Source of the DNA: Castor canadensis
Lineage: Eukaryota; Chordata; Mammalia; Rodentia; Castoridae
NCBI RefSeq assembly: GCF_047511655.1
Contig: NC_133394.1
Location: 58,002,501-58,066,500, forward strand
Length of the DNA stretch: 64,000 bases
Direction of reading: 5' to 3'
Every line of letters begins with the position of its first letter. Position 1 is the stretch's first letter. The notes under the pieces were generated by a model. The model did not search any database. It saw only the letters and a list, made by a program, of their open reading frames with translations, and was not told the DNA's origin. This document shows, one piece after another, positions 13,701 to 26,100 of the stretch. The position numbers and the translations under genes were made by a program.

Positions 13701-15755
13701 AACCTTTAAGAATACCACATACAGATTTAAATGACCTTAAAAATTCACTTGAATTATATTCCAAAATTTTATCTTGGATTTTTATAGATGACATATATAA
13801 TTCAAACCCAAGCAGTCAAGGATGAACTGTCACCACATGAGACTATCAGACTCTTGTGACTACCTTTGGCTTGAGTTTCAAGAAGTGAACATTATGTTAC
13901 TGGATGTGTCACTACTGCCATGAAGATCTAGAGAAAGGAAACACACTAAAGAGTGAACAAGCCACCCTTTAATGGAACAGCTATCCAAAATCATAGCTGC
14001 CTAAACATGAGTTCTGTGAGGTTTATAATAAGAAAATTACAGTTATTTACTCAGGAAATAAAACTAGCCATGTGGCAGGACAGCTCTCTGCAATAGATGA
14101 ACCACTTCAGACTGCTATTTACTGCATGCTTATTTCCCATTTATCTTGGTTTCCTGGCCTCTTTGTAGCTCATCCCTGACAACTTTAAATCAACAGAAAA
14201 GAGGAGACATGGTGGTAAATCAAAGTGAAGAACAATTACTTAAATAAGTGGAAAACACGCTTGGTATTGTGGTTGTAAACAATTTGTATAACACTTCACA
14301 GGACAATAGAATAGCTTCTGATTGTGCCAACAGGGTAACTAATAGCATTTTAAGGTCATGAAACCATTTATTTGACAGAAATACATAGAATAGTAATTAA
14401 TATATGGAAAGTATCAACCGTATTGTGTCTGTTACTAAGAAGGATTTTATAATGAAATTCCTTCGCCCTTTAAGATATTTCTCATTCATTCACTTAACCA
14501 ATTCCTGCTTTGGGAAGAAACATAATCTTTCACTGGTTAGTCCTCTCACAAATCCTGACTTCCAACCTGTGCTAGAGCAGGACATTCAACAGAGTAAAAA
14601 CGTTCTGTTCTTGATAGTGATCCAATTGCCTAGCCTCCACTCTGGAGGATTTGTATGAAATATGACACTGCTGTGCACTGTGAAATTTCTCTTGGTTTAA
14701 ACAACACTTGAAGCACATCCTGTGTGTAATGCACTGAAGGTAAGTGGTATCAGTCATGTGTTCTTGAAGGCTGCAGGTCTGGCAGTCTTCAACTCAGTCA
14801 CAGCAAGTATCATTATTCCACTATTATTTATCATTATTATTATCACTACTCCACAGAAGAAATGTTCTGAGCACACCACTGGCTCAGTACAGCTACAGAA
14901 TTTACTATGTGGCTCATTTCTCAATTAAGTATGTAGAATTTTTAATATCAGTTAAAACTGGAAAAATGACTTTAAATCCTATTATAAAATGTCTTCATTT
15001 TAACTCCTGAGACAGCTAAATTTTCATTCAAAATGAGTCACCCAAACTTTTGTTTTGACCTATCATGAGTATTGGACATATGTCCTTCTTCCAGGATTTC
15101 CCATATTATTTGGCATGCTACTTTATATTTTACTTGAAAAATATAACATAAATTTTGCAGTCAGTACAAATGCTGTCTATCTAAACTTGACATGGACATT
15201 CATGGAAAAAGATGAAATGTCAACAAGATCTTCATCGGAAGGTGACAGTGCTTCCTTGTCTGATTATTTTATTAGTTGATCTCTCCTAGCAACAGATTGT
15301 GGTTTGTTTAAGCTAAATAGTTCATTTGGAGGATGACATTGAGATGATTTAGTGCATAATATGGCTTGTGCTTGTTACACTACAAAGACTTAATCCTATT
15401 AGATTTCACAAATAGCACCTGTTCAAGCCTGCTGGAGTTGTCTATCTGCATGGAATGTGTCAGAGCAAAATCTGACAGAACTGGCAGACTGGATTCTCAA
15501 AAACTCAGGATATATTCTCTTTTACAACTTTCCTCTCTTTTTACTACTGAATATTTGTTTGGAAATTAACCCTGAATTAGTCAATTTCAAAGGACTATAT
15601 AATCACAACATAATTTTGTATGTTGTAAGATATACAATACTGACTCTGAGTCTGCTAGAGTAGTATGGATATTAATAACATGTGCATCATTGGATATCAA
15701 GAAGCATTAGTCAACAGGATGAAGGTACATTGCAGGATCACTAAGTGTTTTTTTC
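10710..15755. other. Unassigned AT-rich noncoding sequence
   Basis: No repeat or gene assigned. Open frames here (up to 84 codons, e.g. 14404-14658) are in the range expected by chance. A donor-like AAG/GTAAGT at 14,738-14,744 has no convincing partner acceptor. A short ATT-rich microsatellite-like tract lies at 14,812-14,845. Confidence 0.5.
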
Positions 15756-15759
15756 CAAT

Positions 15760-16240
15760 TTATGTGGTAGATTGATTGCAAAATGGTCCTGACCACAGCC
15801 TCTGAGTGCCATTCTCCTTGTGGCATGACTGCAGATTCTGAATTCCCCCATCACATGAATCTGAAAATGCTGTTGACTTGTTTTGGATGAAAGAAGGCTC
15901 AGTCAGTCTCATTCCTTCATAGAAATTAGCTTACTTTTGCATTTTTGTCTCTGTTTCTATCCCTGTCTTCTCCTCTTGCTCTGGTACTACCCCCAAAACA
16001 AGTTTTGGCTAGCCTGCTGAAGAATGACAAATCACTTCAAGTAGAGCCTAGGTTTCTCTGACAGGGACTTCAACACCAGTCAGCCCTGGATTACCTGCCA
16101 GCTTTCTGTTGACACCTGATGAGCCTAGTCCTGTAAGCCATACCAAGCTCAGGTCAGCAGAATCACTCTTCTGAATAGTAGACCAAGGAGAAAAAATAAA
16201 TTGTTATTTTAAGCCACTAAGATTTGAGATGGATTTTTTT
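15760..16240 (+). repeat. LTR of ERVL/MaLR type (old, degraded)
   Basis: Ends with the text typical of many MaLR/ERVL LTRs, 'aataaattgttattttaagccactaag' (~16,195-16,220): a polyadenylation signal followed by the TTTTAAGCCAC motif. The upstream 430 bp has the expected LTR size. No partner LTR or internal region was recognised, so it is probably a solo LTR. Exact family not assigned. Confidence 0.5.
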
Positions 16241-16599
16241 ATGAAGCAAAAAAGTAAAAGGGCTCACTCAGTAATGATATGTCCCTTTAGTTGTAGTGCT
16301 ATGTTGATTTATAAACTATTGTGTTCACCTGCATGGCTGCCACAGTGAGATACAATGGTCAAAACTCCTGAGAGACCTAAGCTCTCACAGCTGCCTCACC
16401 TGCAGGTGCCACATAAGGAGTAAATGAGACCTAAGCAGAGCTGTAAGCGGTTTGCTGAAGTGTTGCAGGAGTGCCCCAAAACAGGGCCAGTGTGTAAAGA
16501 CTAGTATAATAAATTTTTATTTTTTTTTGAACTAGAGGTTTAAAAAAAAAAAAAGCTCTGTTAGACACAAACAGATCAGTAGGCAAAAAAAATTGTTTA

Positions 16600-17345
16600 G
16601 AAAAGTCACTAAACAAACAAAAACAACCCATAACAGCAAGCCTCGAAGAGTAGGAAAAACCTAATTTCTAGAACCATCACAGTATACTATTCAGAATGTC
16701 TAGTTTTTAATAAAAATTATCACGTATGTGAAGAAGAAAGTATGATTTATTCATAGGACAAAAAATAATAGAAAACATCCCTGAAGAGTCCTAGATATTG
16801 AACTTACTAGACAAAGACTTTAAATCAACTATTTCAAACATGCTGAAAAAACTAAATGAAACCATGGTTTTTTCTACTTCACCAAATAGAAAATGCTGAC
16901 AGAGAGAGAGAGAAAAAATATTTATTTTATAAAGAGCCAATTAGACCTTCTGGAGCCAAAAAAGTAGAATAACAGAAATGAAAAATTCACCAGGAAATTA
17001 CAATAGCAGGTTTGAATGGAAAAAAGAACTTGCACATTTGACAATTTCTTTTTTCTTGGTGGTACTGGGGTTTGAACTTATGGCCTACAAACTCGCAGGG
17101 CAGGTGCTCTACCATTTGAGCCACTCCTCCAGCCCTCCACAGGAAGAAGGGAAGGTGTAAGGGAGTGGAGTGTGCGGGACTGTGGACGCCCTCAAGCAGG
17201 CCAGCACATGCGCAGTGGGGATCCTGGTGGGGGGAGAGAAAAGAAGCAGACAGAACATGAAAAACATGGACAAATGGCTCCAAACTTGAGAGAAGACCTG
17301 AGTCTACACTCAGGAAACTCTAAAAACTCTGGGTAGGATTAGTTT
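16600..17345 (+). mobile_element. Old L1 (L1M-type) 5' region / ORF1 start fragment, split by a SINE
   Basis: A-rich sense-strand text typical of the coiled-coil-coding start of old L1 ORF1: 'aaagagccaattagaccttctggagcc' (~16,930), then 'gaaatgaaaaattcacc' and 'agcaggtttgaatgg' (~16,976-17,020). The same pattern recurs near 46.9-47.1 kb. A SINE has inserted at 17,047. Many stops; no function. Confidence 0.55.
17047..17136 (-). repeat. ID-like tRNA-derived SINE
   Basis: Well-preserved reverse complement of the lineage SINE: T-run, GGTGGTACTGGGGTTTGAAC (box B complement), then GCAGGTGCTCTACCATTTGA and 'gccactcctccagccct' (box A complement). It splits the L1 fragment, so it is younger than that L1. 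Confidence 0.9.
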
Positions 17346-17349
17346 AAAG

Positions 17350-18120
17350 AAGTCTACACCGAAAGGCAGTACAGCCAAGTGACCCAAAGCCAACGTGTTT
17401 TTCTTCTAGCAATGTGTGAGTGAGTGTTCCCACCCACTCTTGTCAATGACCTTAAAAAATGATAGCCGTCTTAGCCTGTCATAAACTGACTATAGGAACA
17501 GACACTTGAGCTTTTGCGCCAGCTGGTGTGAGATGATTAAAGGCTGTGCTCAGTGAGGCAGACCAGTTAGGCTCCAAGTGCAGTCAGAGTTCTCTTACCT
17601 GTTCTGCTGTCAAACTGGATCTAAGAGACCTTCTTCTAAGATGAGGGCAAGTGGATGAAAAAAAACTGACTTGGAGCCCATGAAGAAATCCTACAGAAGG
17701 AAGAAAAAAGAACATCACCAATGATTCCCGATTCTGTAGGGCGTGAGTCTCTGTAGAGGACCAACAGAGCGCTCCACAAGCCGTTCTGCATTTTCAGTAA
17801 GATACAAGAGGTCCTGGGCTCTGAGAACAAGAATAAAAACTTGAAAGGAAAATGAGAAAAAAGAAAAAAGGAAGATAATTCACAGAGATGAAAAATTCGA
17901 AACTAACAGAATTAAAATCTCCATTTTAGGCAACATAAAAGCATAAATGACACTACAGGAAATTAGCAAGATGGAGAAGAAACATAAGAAACTCTCCCAG
18001 ATTAGCAGGAAAGAGACACAAATGACTGGGAGGGAAGAACCCACTGGGAAACTTTGATCTGTAGCTGAGGGAGAAACTTGAACTACTTTTCAAAGGCAAG
18101 GCTGGGGTGGTCTCAGCAGA
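17350..18120. other. Unassigned noncoding sequence
   Basis: No gene or named repeat recognised. It may continue the old L1 5' region upstream, but the match is too weak to extend the call. Confidence 0.4.
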
Positions 18121-18124
18121 GGTC

Positions 18125-19125
18125 TGCCAGCCCTCCCTGGCTCCAGGCTTGCTCCCTGCTCTGCATGTCTCATCTGCTCTTCTCCTGATCCTTGATTCTT
18201 GGAAAGTGCAACATTCACATAGATGACATCTGCCATGCCCAACCTCTTTGCTCCTTCTCAGCCTTCCCCAGTATCCTTAAGTGTAGATGTAAAATTCCCT
18301 GACCGGCACTCCTCTGTGACTGCCTCAGAGATCTCCCTCTCTGACACCCTTGTTTTGCCCTCACCCCCTCCCTTCCATGCACCTGACCATTTACCAGTCA
18401 CCCAGCCATCTGCAGTCCCTGCACCATGTTTGCTTCCCTCCTCAGCTTCTTGCTTTCATCCTTCCTCAGCTTATACTTCAGCATCAGTCACTATAATCAC
18501 CCCTCTGTGCACCATCAACACTTAGCTTCCCTGAATTATGGGCACATTTGCTAGACCCTTGTTAAACCCAATCCTCTGTCAGGTCAGTTTCCCACCCAGG
18601 TAATTGAGTCATGTAAAATGCAAGCCATGCTGGCTGGCCTTATTTAAATGATGGCATAGGAATGCCCACAGGGCACCATCTTTAATCATTTCGTCTTCCC
18701 AGGGAAACCCAAGGATCATTGTACATCTTTGCTCTCAAATCCCTAGTGGAGTCTTCCCATACTTACTCTCAGCTGATGATCTATATTTCACTAGAACAAC
18801 TTAAGAAATCCAGAAGGATCCTCCACCCCACCAGCACATCCTCACACCTACCCGCATGTATCCCTTCTCTCTCCTTTCCTCCTTTTATACTGCATAGACT
18901 ATCACTGCTCACAGGCCAGACTCCCTGTGGTAGCATAGATCCCATCCCTTCCATTCTCAATCTACCTTACCTCCTTTTCCCAGGAACTCTCCTCTCTCTC
19001 ATCCTAACTTCCTGCATCCTAACTTTTCCCCTCACTTGGATCATTCCCATCCTTACCCAAGCCTGTCACATTTTCCATCTCAAGAAGTGGAATTCTTTTG
19101 ACTCTACAGCCCACTCTAGTTAGCA
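18125..19125 (+). repeat. Pyrimidine-rich block, possible ancient LINE endonuclease remnant
   Basis: About 1 kb is strongly C+T-rich on the plus strand and contains 'gcaacattcacatagatgacatctgcc' (~18,207), which resembles the Asn-Ile-His-Val-Asp-Asp segment of L2/CR1-like endonuclease coding sequence. The frames of 100 and 134 codons (18223-18525, 18719-19123) are rich in Ser, Pro, Leu and Thr. They are long because of base composition; I see no intact domain. Confidence 0.3.
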
Positions 19126-19314
19126 GTATGAGAATATTCTATAGAGGGGTTGTACTCATTTGCTAAATCCAATTCCTGGCCTCTTCATGAGTTACTTCCA
19201 AACAGTCACAGCGAACATCCTTTCCTACTTGAAGCATTTCATCAGGGACCTCTGGACTTCATTTTGTTGGCTTTTTTCTGTTTCTAGGTTTGTCCTTCCT
19301 AATTCCCTTTGTTA

Positions 19315-19420
19315 GGGCTGGTGGAGTGGCTCAAGCAGCAGCACACCTGCCTAGCAAACATAAGTCCCTGAGTTCAAATCCCAGTGCTGCCAAAAAAGGA
19401 AAAATACCAGTTTGATAATC
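19315..19420 (+). repeat. Lineage-specific tRNA-derived SINE with target-site duplication
   Basis: Begins GGGCTGGTGGAGTGGCTCAA (box A), then 'acacctgcctagcaaacataagtccctgagttcaaatcccagtgctgcc' (box B) and an A-rich tail. It is flanked by imperfect 15-bp direct repeats at 19,301-19,315 (aattccctttgttag) and 19,421-19,435 (aactctctttgttag), as expected for L1-driven insertion. Confidence 0.9.
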
Positions 19421-19438
19421 AACTCTCTTTGTTAGCAT

Positions 19439-19650
19439 TTTCTTTTGGCAAAATTAGGACTTGAACTCAGGGTCTCATACTTGTTCTGCAGGTGTTCTAA
19501 CCACTTGAGCCATACTCTTAACCCTTTGTTGCTTTAGTTATTTTTCAGATAGGGTCTTGCACTTTTTGCCTGGGACTGGCATCAAACTGTAATCCTCCCA
19601 ATCTCCACCTCCCACGTAGCTAGAATTACAGGTATGAGCCACTATGCTCT
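19439..19650 (-). repeat. Composite B1/7SL-like plus tRNA-derived SINE
   Basis: On the minus strand the left half reads 'gtggctcatacctgtaattctagct' and continues with 7SL/B1-like text. The right half is the ID-like unit 'gagtatggctcaagtggttagaac' with a box B ending near 19,465. The same arrangement occurs on the plus strand at 47,386. It lies immediately right of the preceding SINE, in opposite orientation. Confidence 0.85.
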
Positions 19651-19654
19651 TTTG

Positions 19655-22625
19655 TCAGCTCTTCCTCAACACTTTACCTCCAAACAATGGAGTGCTGAAG
19701 AGCTCAGGCCAGTTACTTCTCCAAGGTGATTTCAATCCAGCAGCATGCCTTAAAAACTACCTGTGTTGCTCTTCATCAAAGGCCAAAATCAGTAACCCTA
19801 TATGAAAATCTCATGAGCACCTCACGTTCTCAAAGCTGTGATATTGCTATAATTCCATGCAAATCCACAGCTCTCATACTACCTCACATCCCATGAGCTT
19901 TTTTTTGACAATGCAGTAACATACAAATAAATTGCATTTTAAGATGATCACAATGTCTGTGATCATTCCTTATTTAAAAACAACTTTTGATTCTGTCAGC
20001 ATAAAATTGTCATTGCTAAGCTACAAACACAGACAAAATTACTAGTCCATATTGGTTGATATAAATTTTATAGCATACTGTAGGCTTCTGGTCAACACCT
20101 TGTGAAAACGGCTCATTTCACCTAAAAATGGAAGTAAATATAATGCATTGTAATCTATTCAGATATACCTACCATCCCTTATCCATTTGTGATTATATGT
20201 CCATTCATGACCAAGGCCCAAAGGAGACCAGATTGTTCAGAAGAAGTAGTTCATCCTGGAGAAGAGTCAGGGTGTGAGGAGAGTGCTCACTCTTAGTCAT
20301 CCTCCCAAGGTCTAAGACCTTCTCTTCTTTCTTTTCCTCCCTGCCCCTGCCCACAGCACAAGATAAAGAATCCACGGGATTATGTGCTGATTTTAAGTTA
20401 TGACGTCTGTTCACACAGCTCATCATCATGGTGATAGGTGCCTTGGAAGTGAGAGGAGATGTTGTCAGCCACAAAGTTTATTCCCTCCCCAAACCTTCCC
20501 CAGTGCCAACCACACATCTGATCAACACTTGTCACTCTGCAGGATGCCTGTCCCAACAGCTACCACAAATGTTCATCACACACTAACTCAGCCAGGCGAC
20601 GAGTCAGAAACCGTTCCAGTCCCAGGAATTCTGAGTTTCAAAGTAAGGCTTCATTAAAAAGTTCTCTAGCAATACAATTTTAGTAACTTGAAACTGCTGA
20701 GTACAGTTTATTACATACAATATGACGTGGCCAGAATTACTTAAATGTGTTCTCATTGGGAGTTTGCTTTCATCATGGACTTTAGATCAGGGTAACTTTA
20801 AATAAGTGTTCTTCATGAAGAAAAGATAAGGCAATGTGCACATGTAATAGAATTCTCTAAAATTATTTTAAAACACCAACAATAACAACAAGAAGTCCAT
20901 TTTTTTAAAAAAAAAGGTAGTCAAAATTCTAGTAGCATGAAGAATTTTAAGTCTAAACATGAAATCAGTATATTAAAAAAATTAAATACAAAAACTCCCC
21001 CAGAGTTCTTTGGTATGAAAAGTATTGACTCTACCTTCCGCAAGTGCTATCTTGACCCGAAGCACATCCTGTGACTCATGCTCCAATTTCTGTTACCAGT
21101 TTTCGGTTCCAAATTGCTAGGGGGAAGTACTGCTCCAGACTCTTCCAGTGATTAAATAACCTCGTGTACACAATCTTGTAAAAGCTGAGCCCTGAGAAAG
21201 ATGCAGTGTTTCTCATTTCTTTGTTCCCATTCCACTTTTATGACCCCTTCTTGGAAGGAAGGTACATTCTGTCTCTCTTTGAAAAAAGGATCTACGTACA
21301 CAGTAACATCACTAGAGCTGAAAAATGTCTTATAGTTGCTTTTCCAATATACCATAAAGCTTCTTTCTTTTTAAAATTTGATTATACTGGGTTCTTATTC
21401 AGATCACTCCAGTTAACTTCTCTTTGCAAGCAGGTGAGAATGACTGCTGTTTGCTCTTATCTGTAATACACCATCAGTGAACATTTCCTAGAACTTCTCT
21501 GTGTATGAGGCCTACTATTAGGAAGAAAGCAGTTTGGAGACTGTCCTGCAAAGTGTGGAACTGCCTGTTCATACAAAACCACATCCATTTAAAAAGCTTT
21601 TCTGGGAGATAACATGGAAAATCCTGGAACAAGGGTTCCAGTTTCTGTCAACTTCCACAGCTTTCTTTAACTCAGAAGCAGGTGCCATTGTGGCTGTTCT
21701 GTTTTTCCCCAATAGTACAAGGAGGAGAAAAGTGGATTGAGGATCAGTTGTTAGGAATCTTTACAGATACATACTAGACATAGAGATATATGTAATTTCC
21801 TATTGTTAACTCAAAACAGGCCACAACCATTGCTGGCTGTATAAGAGTAAAGAGGACCTAATTCCCTTTTTAAATTTTTTGCAAGTGTAAATGCAACAAA
21901 ATATAAAACCAGGTTGTGTTTATTATTTAAAAAAAAACTTGAAGACATGTATTTCTATTATTTGTACAAGTAGAATTTCCTTGCCAAAGTTCCTGGGATA
22001 TTGCTAACTACTGGTAAAGCTTTGGATAAAAAATTTTTAAAGAAAACACACACAATTTTGCAGGAATTGTGCTGTCACACAGAAACTACCCTGTCCTTAG
22101 ACAATGAGCCAGGTCACCAAGAGAAATGTTCTTTGAGGTGAATGACAGCTGAGATGTAGGAAAGCTTCTTTTTCTGGACCTCAGCAGGGTGCGGTGTTCC
22201 TGAGGCCAGACTGTGTCATCCTAGGGCTGAAGTGAATCAAGATTGATAGGAGAAGTCACTGTAGCCTTCTTGGGACTACAGGGGATCCCAATGCTTCTTT
22301 CTGCTTTTCACTTGAGTTTCTTCTCTGGTTCTTCTGTAAACCTCTGGGTCACAGCTGCCACCAGGTGCTAGGAGAATTCAACACAGAACAGAAGCTGTCC
22401 AGAAACATCACATCGATATCACTAACTTTCAGCTGATACTTCATTACTCCAATGGATGCATGCCTAAAATATTTATGTTGATCATTTCTCTCTAATAATT
22501 ATGCTTATCTTAGATGAAGGATTTTGTACTTTAAAATGATGTGTGATGATTGATACTCTAAGAAACTTTGGTCTTTTTCCTATTGTTCAGAATACATTTT
22601 GCCATTAGCAATGATAACTCCTTAT
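19655..22625. other. Unassigned noncoding sequence
   Basis: No gene or repeat family recognised. Open frames up to 89 codons (20205-20474 minus) overlap others on the opposite strand and show no domain. Confidence 0.5.
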
Positions 22626-22629
22626 TGAC

Positions 22630-22800
22630 TGACTCAACATGCCAAGCCATCTTCTAAGTGCTTTACTTTTATTAATTAATTTAATTCTTCCTTATTACAA
22701 CTTTGAGAGGTAAGTATAGCGGCAGAGGAAGTGGAAGAACAGAAAGATTAAGTAACTGCACAGCTAGTAAGTGGCAAAGTCTGAATAAAACCCATAAATA
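22630..22800 (-). repeat. MIR SINE
   Basis: Plus-strand text matches the complement of the MIR core: 'agtgctttacttttattaatt...' through 'gattaagtaactgcacagctagtaagtggcaaagtctg'. Ancient and diverged. Confidence 0.8.
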
Positions 22801-22939
22801 GTACTCAATTGTAGTAGGAACTTCTTAACACTGTTGATTACTCAGAAATACCTTATACTTATTCCAGCTTAGAGTGTACTAAAATAATAGATTATGTGTC
22901 ACTACCAGGGAAAGACTATGATGTCTGGAATAGTAACAA

Positions 22940-23115
22940 CGAGCAACTGTATAACATATATTTTCTGCTAGATGCTTTATAAGTGTTTAATACACATTAA
23001 CTACTTTATCCTTGCCAAAAGTATATCTCCCTTTCATAATGAAGAAACAAGGCACAAAGTGAAGTAACTTGCCAAAGCCATCCAGCTAGTAATTGGTGAG
23101 ACTGAATCAGGCAAT
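22940..23115 (-). repeat. MIR SINE
   Basis: Second MIR in the same orientation about 140 bp downstream: 'gctagatgctttataagtgtttaatacacattaacta' then 'aagtaacttgccaaagccatccagctagtaattgg'. Confidence 0.8.
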
Positions 23116-23229
23116 TTAGCTTGAGTCTATTACTTTAGCTCCTGTGATTGTTGTTTCTCAAAAGCAAATAATTAACTCCACCCTCTGCTTAAATTAGGAC
23201 ATTTCATTTTAGCTCTGTGCTTATTTCCA

Positions 23230-23345
23230 TTAGCATTTTTGTAAGGTTAAAGGCTGTATCTTTATTGCTCTACTTCAGTGTCTGATAAGGTCCTTGTCAT
23301 CCATTAAGTAATCAATGAATATCTAATTAAATGCTGAATGACATT
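23230..23345 (+). repeat. L2 3'-end-like fragment
   Basis: 'tttattgctctacttcagtgtctgataagg...caatgaatatctaattaaatgctgaatg' resembles the L2 3' terminus (degenerate 'cacatagtaggtgctcaataaatatttgttgaatga'). Short, by-eye call. Confidence 0.4.
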
Positions 23346-24875
23346 TGTGATCTAAGGTTATCAAAATAACTTCTGCATTGATTAAAAGAGCACTTAAACT
23401 GGCACCACAATGACTCACCAAAAACTCCTATCAAGGCCGGGTGGTAGTCAGTGGTCTTGTGGGATTCGCTTCCTAATCAGTGGCTCTCCTCCTGGAGTTT
23501 GGATCATCTGGGCAGGAAGTGCTCAGGAATTCCACAGCCATTCTAAAATTTGGCTCAACACAGATTCAGAAAACCAGCAGCACCTACACACGGTGCTGAG
23601 AACAAAGGTCAAATTCAAAAGAATTCCTTCTTAGTGAGTTGTTTTTGCTTTCTTCATAAATAATTCTTTACTTCCTTTTGAGGGCTAACTTTAAAAGCAA
23701 AAAACTTGAAAATTCCACAAGATTCGTTAGATAAGCTTTCTTCTTAATGAATTATTTTGACTACATGTAGTGGAAAAGCTTTAGGAAGGCTGCTTTTACA
23801 GACCCAAGGCTTTAAGATGGTTTAGATAAGACCCGAATGCTGCCAAGTGTTCTGATCCAGAATTCCAAGCCTGTTAGTAATGAGACTATTATTTAGCACT
23901 TGGATAATTTTTTGCAGGCAGTAACTATTAATCATTGGTATCCCACTGTGTAATATGCAAGTTTTAAGATTACTAGTTTAGAGAGACAAATATTGAAGTT
24001 GAGAGGTGACGAGTATGTTTGAGGTCACAGCCCGGGTTACTGCTTGCACTAGACTGTTATATGTAGCTTTTCTGACTCTATTCCTCTCATATTCCACAGG
24101 ACATAACTTTATTTTTGTGCCAAGATTTTTTATGTCACTATCTGAATACACAAAGTCAGTCAAACTCAGCTTGCAGTTCTCATGTTGTTTACAGAAGACA
24201 GTGTGGAAAGGAGTTAAAAGACGTAAGTTGAATTCCTTACTCAAACATATCCTGTCTGTACAATCTCCAGAAAATTTCCAGTCATTCTTGGGCCTCCATT
24301 TTCTTTCCTGCAAAATAGACCAATATTTTCCAACTCATGGGATTTTTTTGAACTGAGGATAATATATAGATAATTACTGCTAATTTATCTTTTAAGTACC
24401 CATTATATGTAAATCTTCAACTTCTCACCAGCCAGCTTATTTTTAATGTAGCTTTATGGATTTATTCATTTATTTATTCAACAAGTGTTTTATTGGATGC
24501 CTGTAATATATAGAGAACGAAGTAAGACAAATTTCCTTGCCTTAAGTCTTTAAGGGGCCATTAAATAACTGAATCAGTAAATAAATTTATAATGTGAAGT
24601 ATAGACTCCATGTGGGATCAATTTTAACGTAGAGTCCATGAAGAAAAATAAAAGAAGGATTAAGGGAAATCATTTGAATGGGGTTACTATTTCTAATGAA
24701 TGGTCAATAAAGTGTACATGTAAACCTATTTGAGGAAAGGTGGCAGAGAACTGTCAGAGGTAGCTTTCTGATATTGGGGAATTCCATAGAGGTAACAGTA
24801 AAGCAGAACTCTTGGGCTTGTTTAGCTTTTTTAGGACAAGGGAGGAATACATGGGGTTGGAATGCAGTTAATGGA
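23346..24875. other. Unassigned noncoding sequence
   Basis: No gene recognised. The 111-codon minus and 116-codon plus frames at 23978-24356 overlap each other and lack domains. 24,460-24,560 contains a 'tttattcaacaagtgttttattggatgcctg' block typical of the ends of old MIR/L2-class repeats. Confidence 0.4.
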
Positions 24876-24879
24876 AGAG

Positions 24880-25460
24880 AATCAAAAAAGAGAGGGATAG
24901 TAGGTTGCAGAGCATTCAGAAATTTGTAGATCGCCAGAGGAATTTTGAATTTTACTCTTAAGATGACTAAAATACTGGAAAGTTTTAAGAAAAATGGAGC
25001 AATGATTGGATTTATGTTTTAAAATGCTGTGTTGTAGACTACAGGGCAAGGGCAAAAGTGGGTAGGCAGTGTAGGAAGATATTGCAATAAAAAGGGTGGT
25101 GTAGTGGAAGTCAGATGTAAGATACATTGGGATGGTTGGCATATAAATGAAAGTCAATGTTAAGTGAGGAGGGAAGTTAAGGTGCAGTTGTCAGCATGTT
25201 GATGTATTAAAAACTATGGGATCGAGGCTATCGTGTAGGGAAGTATACGGAGAGGAGAGAAGCTCATGGAGAAAACCTGGGAATAGTGCATCTGACCAGG
25301 AGGGGCAGCAATAACCAGTCGTGGAGACTGACAAGGGCAGTGAAGAGGGTGGAAGCATGGGCGGAAGCAGTATTTCAGGGGGAAAGAGTGATGTTATATC
25401 AAATGCCTTTTCGCAATAGGTTAAGAAAAATGGTGTCTTGACTGTGTGATTAGTCATGAG
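24880..25460 (+). repeat. Ancient mammalian dispersed repeat, family name not assigned
   Basis: Contains a recurring mammalian motif series: 'ttttgaattttactcttaagatgactaaaatactggaaagttttaag', 'ggagcaatgattggatttatgttttaaaatgctg', then 'gtaggaagatattgcaataa'. A related copy lies at 58,990-59,360. I recognise the pattern but not the family name. Confidence 0.5.
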
Positions 25461-25659
25461 ACCTTAAAAAGAAGAGGTTTTTTTGGTTTTGTTTTAAATA
25501 AGAATTTATTTAGCTATGAGTTTACAGGTCAACATTTTAGGTGAAGCTTAGTGGAGCAGCTCCCTGGCTCACTTGCACATTTGGTGGTCTGTTGCCCAGA
25601 GGCTGAGCAGCAAGACTAAGCAGCCATGTTCAAGATGAGACGTGCTGGAGATGTCAGAT

Positions 25660-26100
25660 GGAAGTCTGCTTGTCTCTTACCTGATCTACAGCCCGAGTCT
25701 TCACTCTCCAACCTTTTCTGCAATCACAATTACTTTTTCTCAAAACAAAAATCTAATAATATGTCTACAGCTTAAAAATTCCAGTGTCTCTTTATCTCAT
25801 TTAGGTTATTTATGCAATGCCTCAACTTGTTCTTTAGAATTCTGCTGTGTGGAATTCAGCCACATTGGTTTATTTAGTTTCCTGTACTTCTTTCTGCCTT
25901 AGGCCTTTGGTCTACATATCATGCCCAGAAAGTACTTCACTGAGCTGCAGTTTTACATTTTTGTGTGATCTGGGTCTCCCGTGATTGATAGCATGCTCCG
26001 TGAGGACAAGAATACAGCATGATCACTTAGCGTTGTGTCACAGTGCACTGCAGGTATGCCATGAAATGCTTGCTTGAGTGAATTACTCAAGTTTCATGAT
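25660..26100 (+). repeat. L2 LINE 3' fragment
   Basis: Typical L2 order: a pyrimidine-rich coding remnant, then 'ttctgccttaggcctttggtctacatatcatgccc' (~25,890-25,925), then 'gatagcatgctccgtgaggacaagaatacagc' (~25,986). It ends in a degenerate 'gcttgcttgagtgaa'. No intact frame. Confidence 0.6.

Noticed and set aside
14738..14744. AAG/GTAAGT donor near the 68-codon frame at 14722-14928
   Set aside because: No convincing upstream acceptor or start; isolated donor motifs are frequent.
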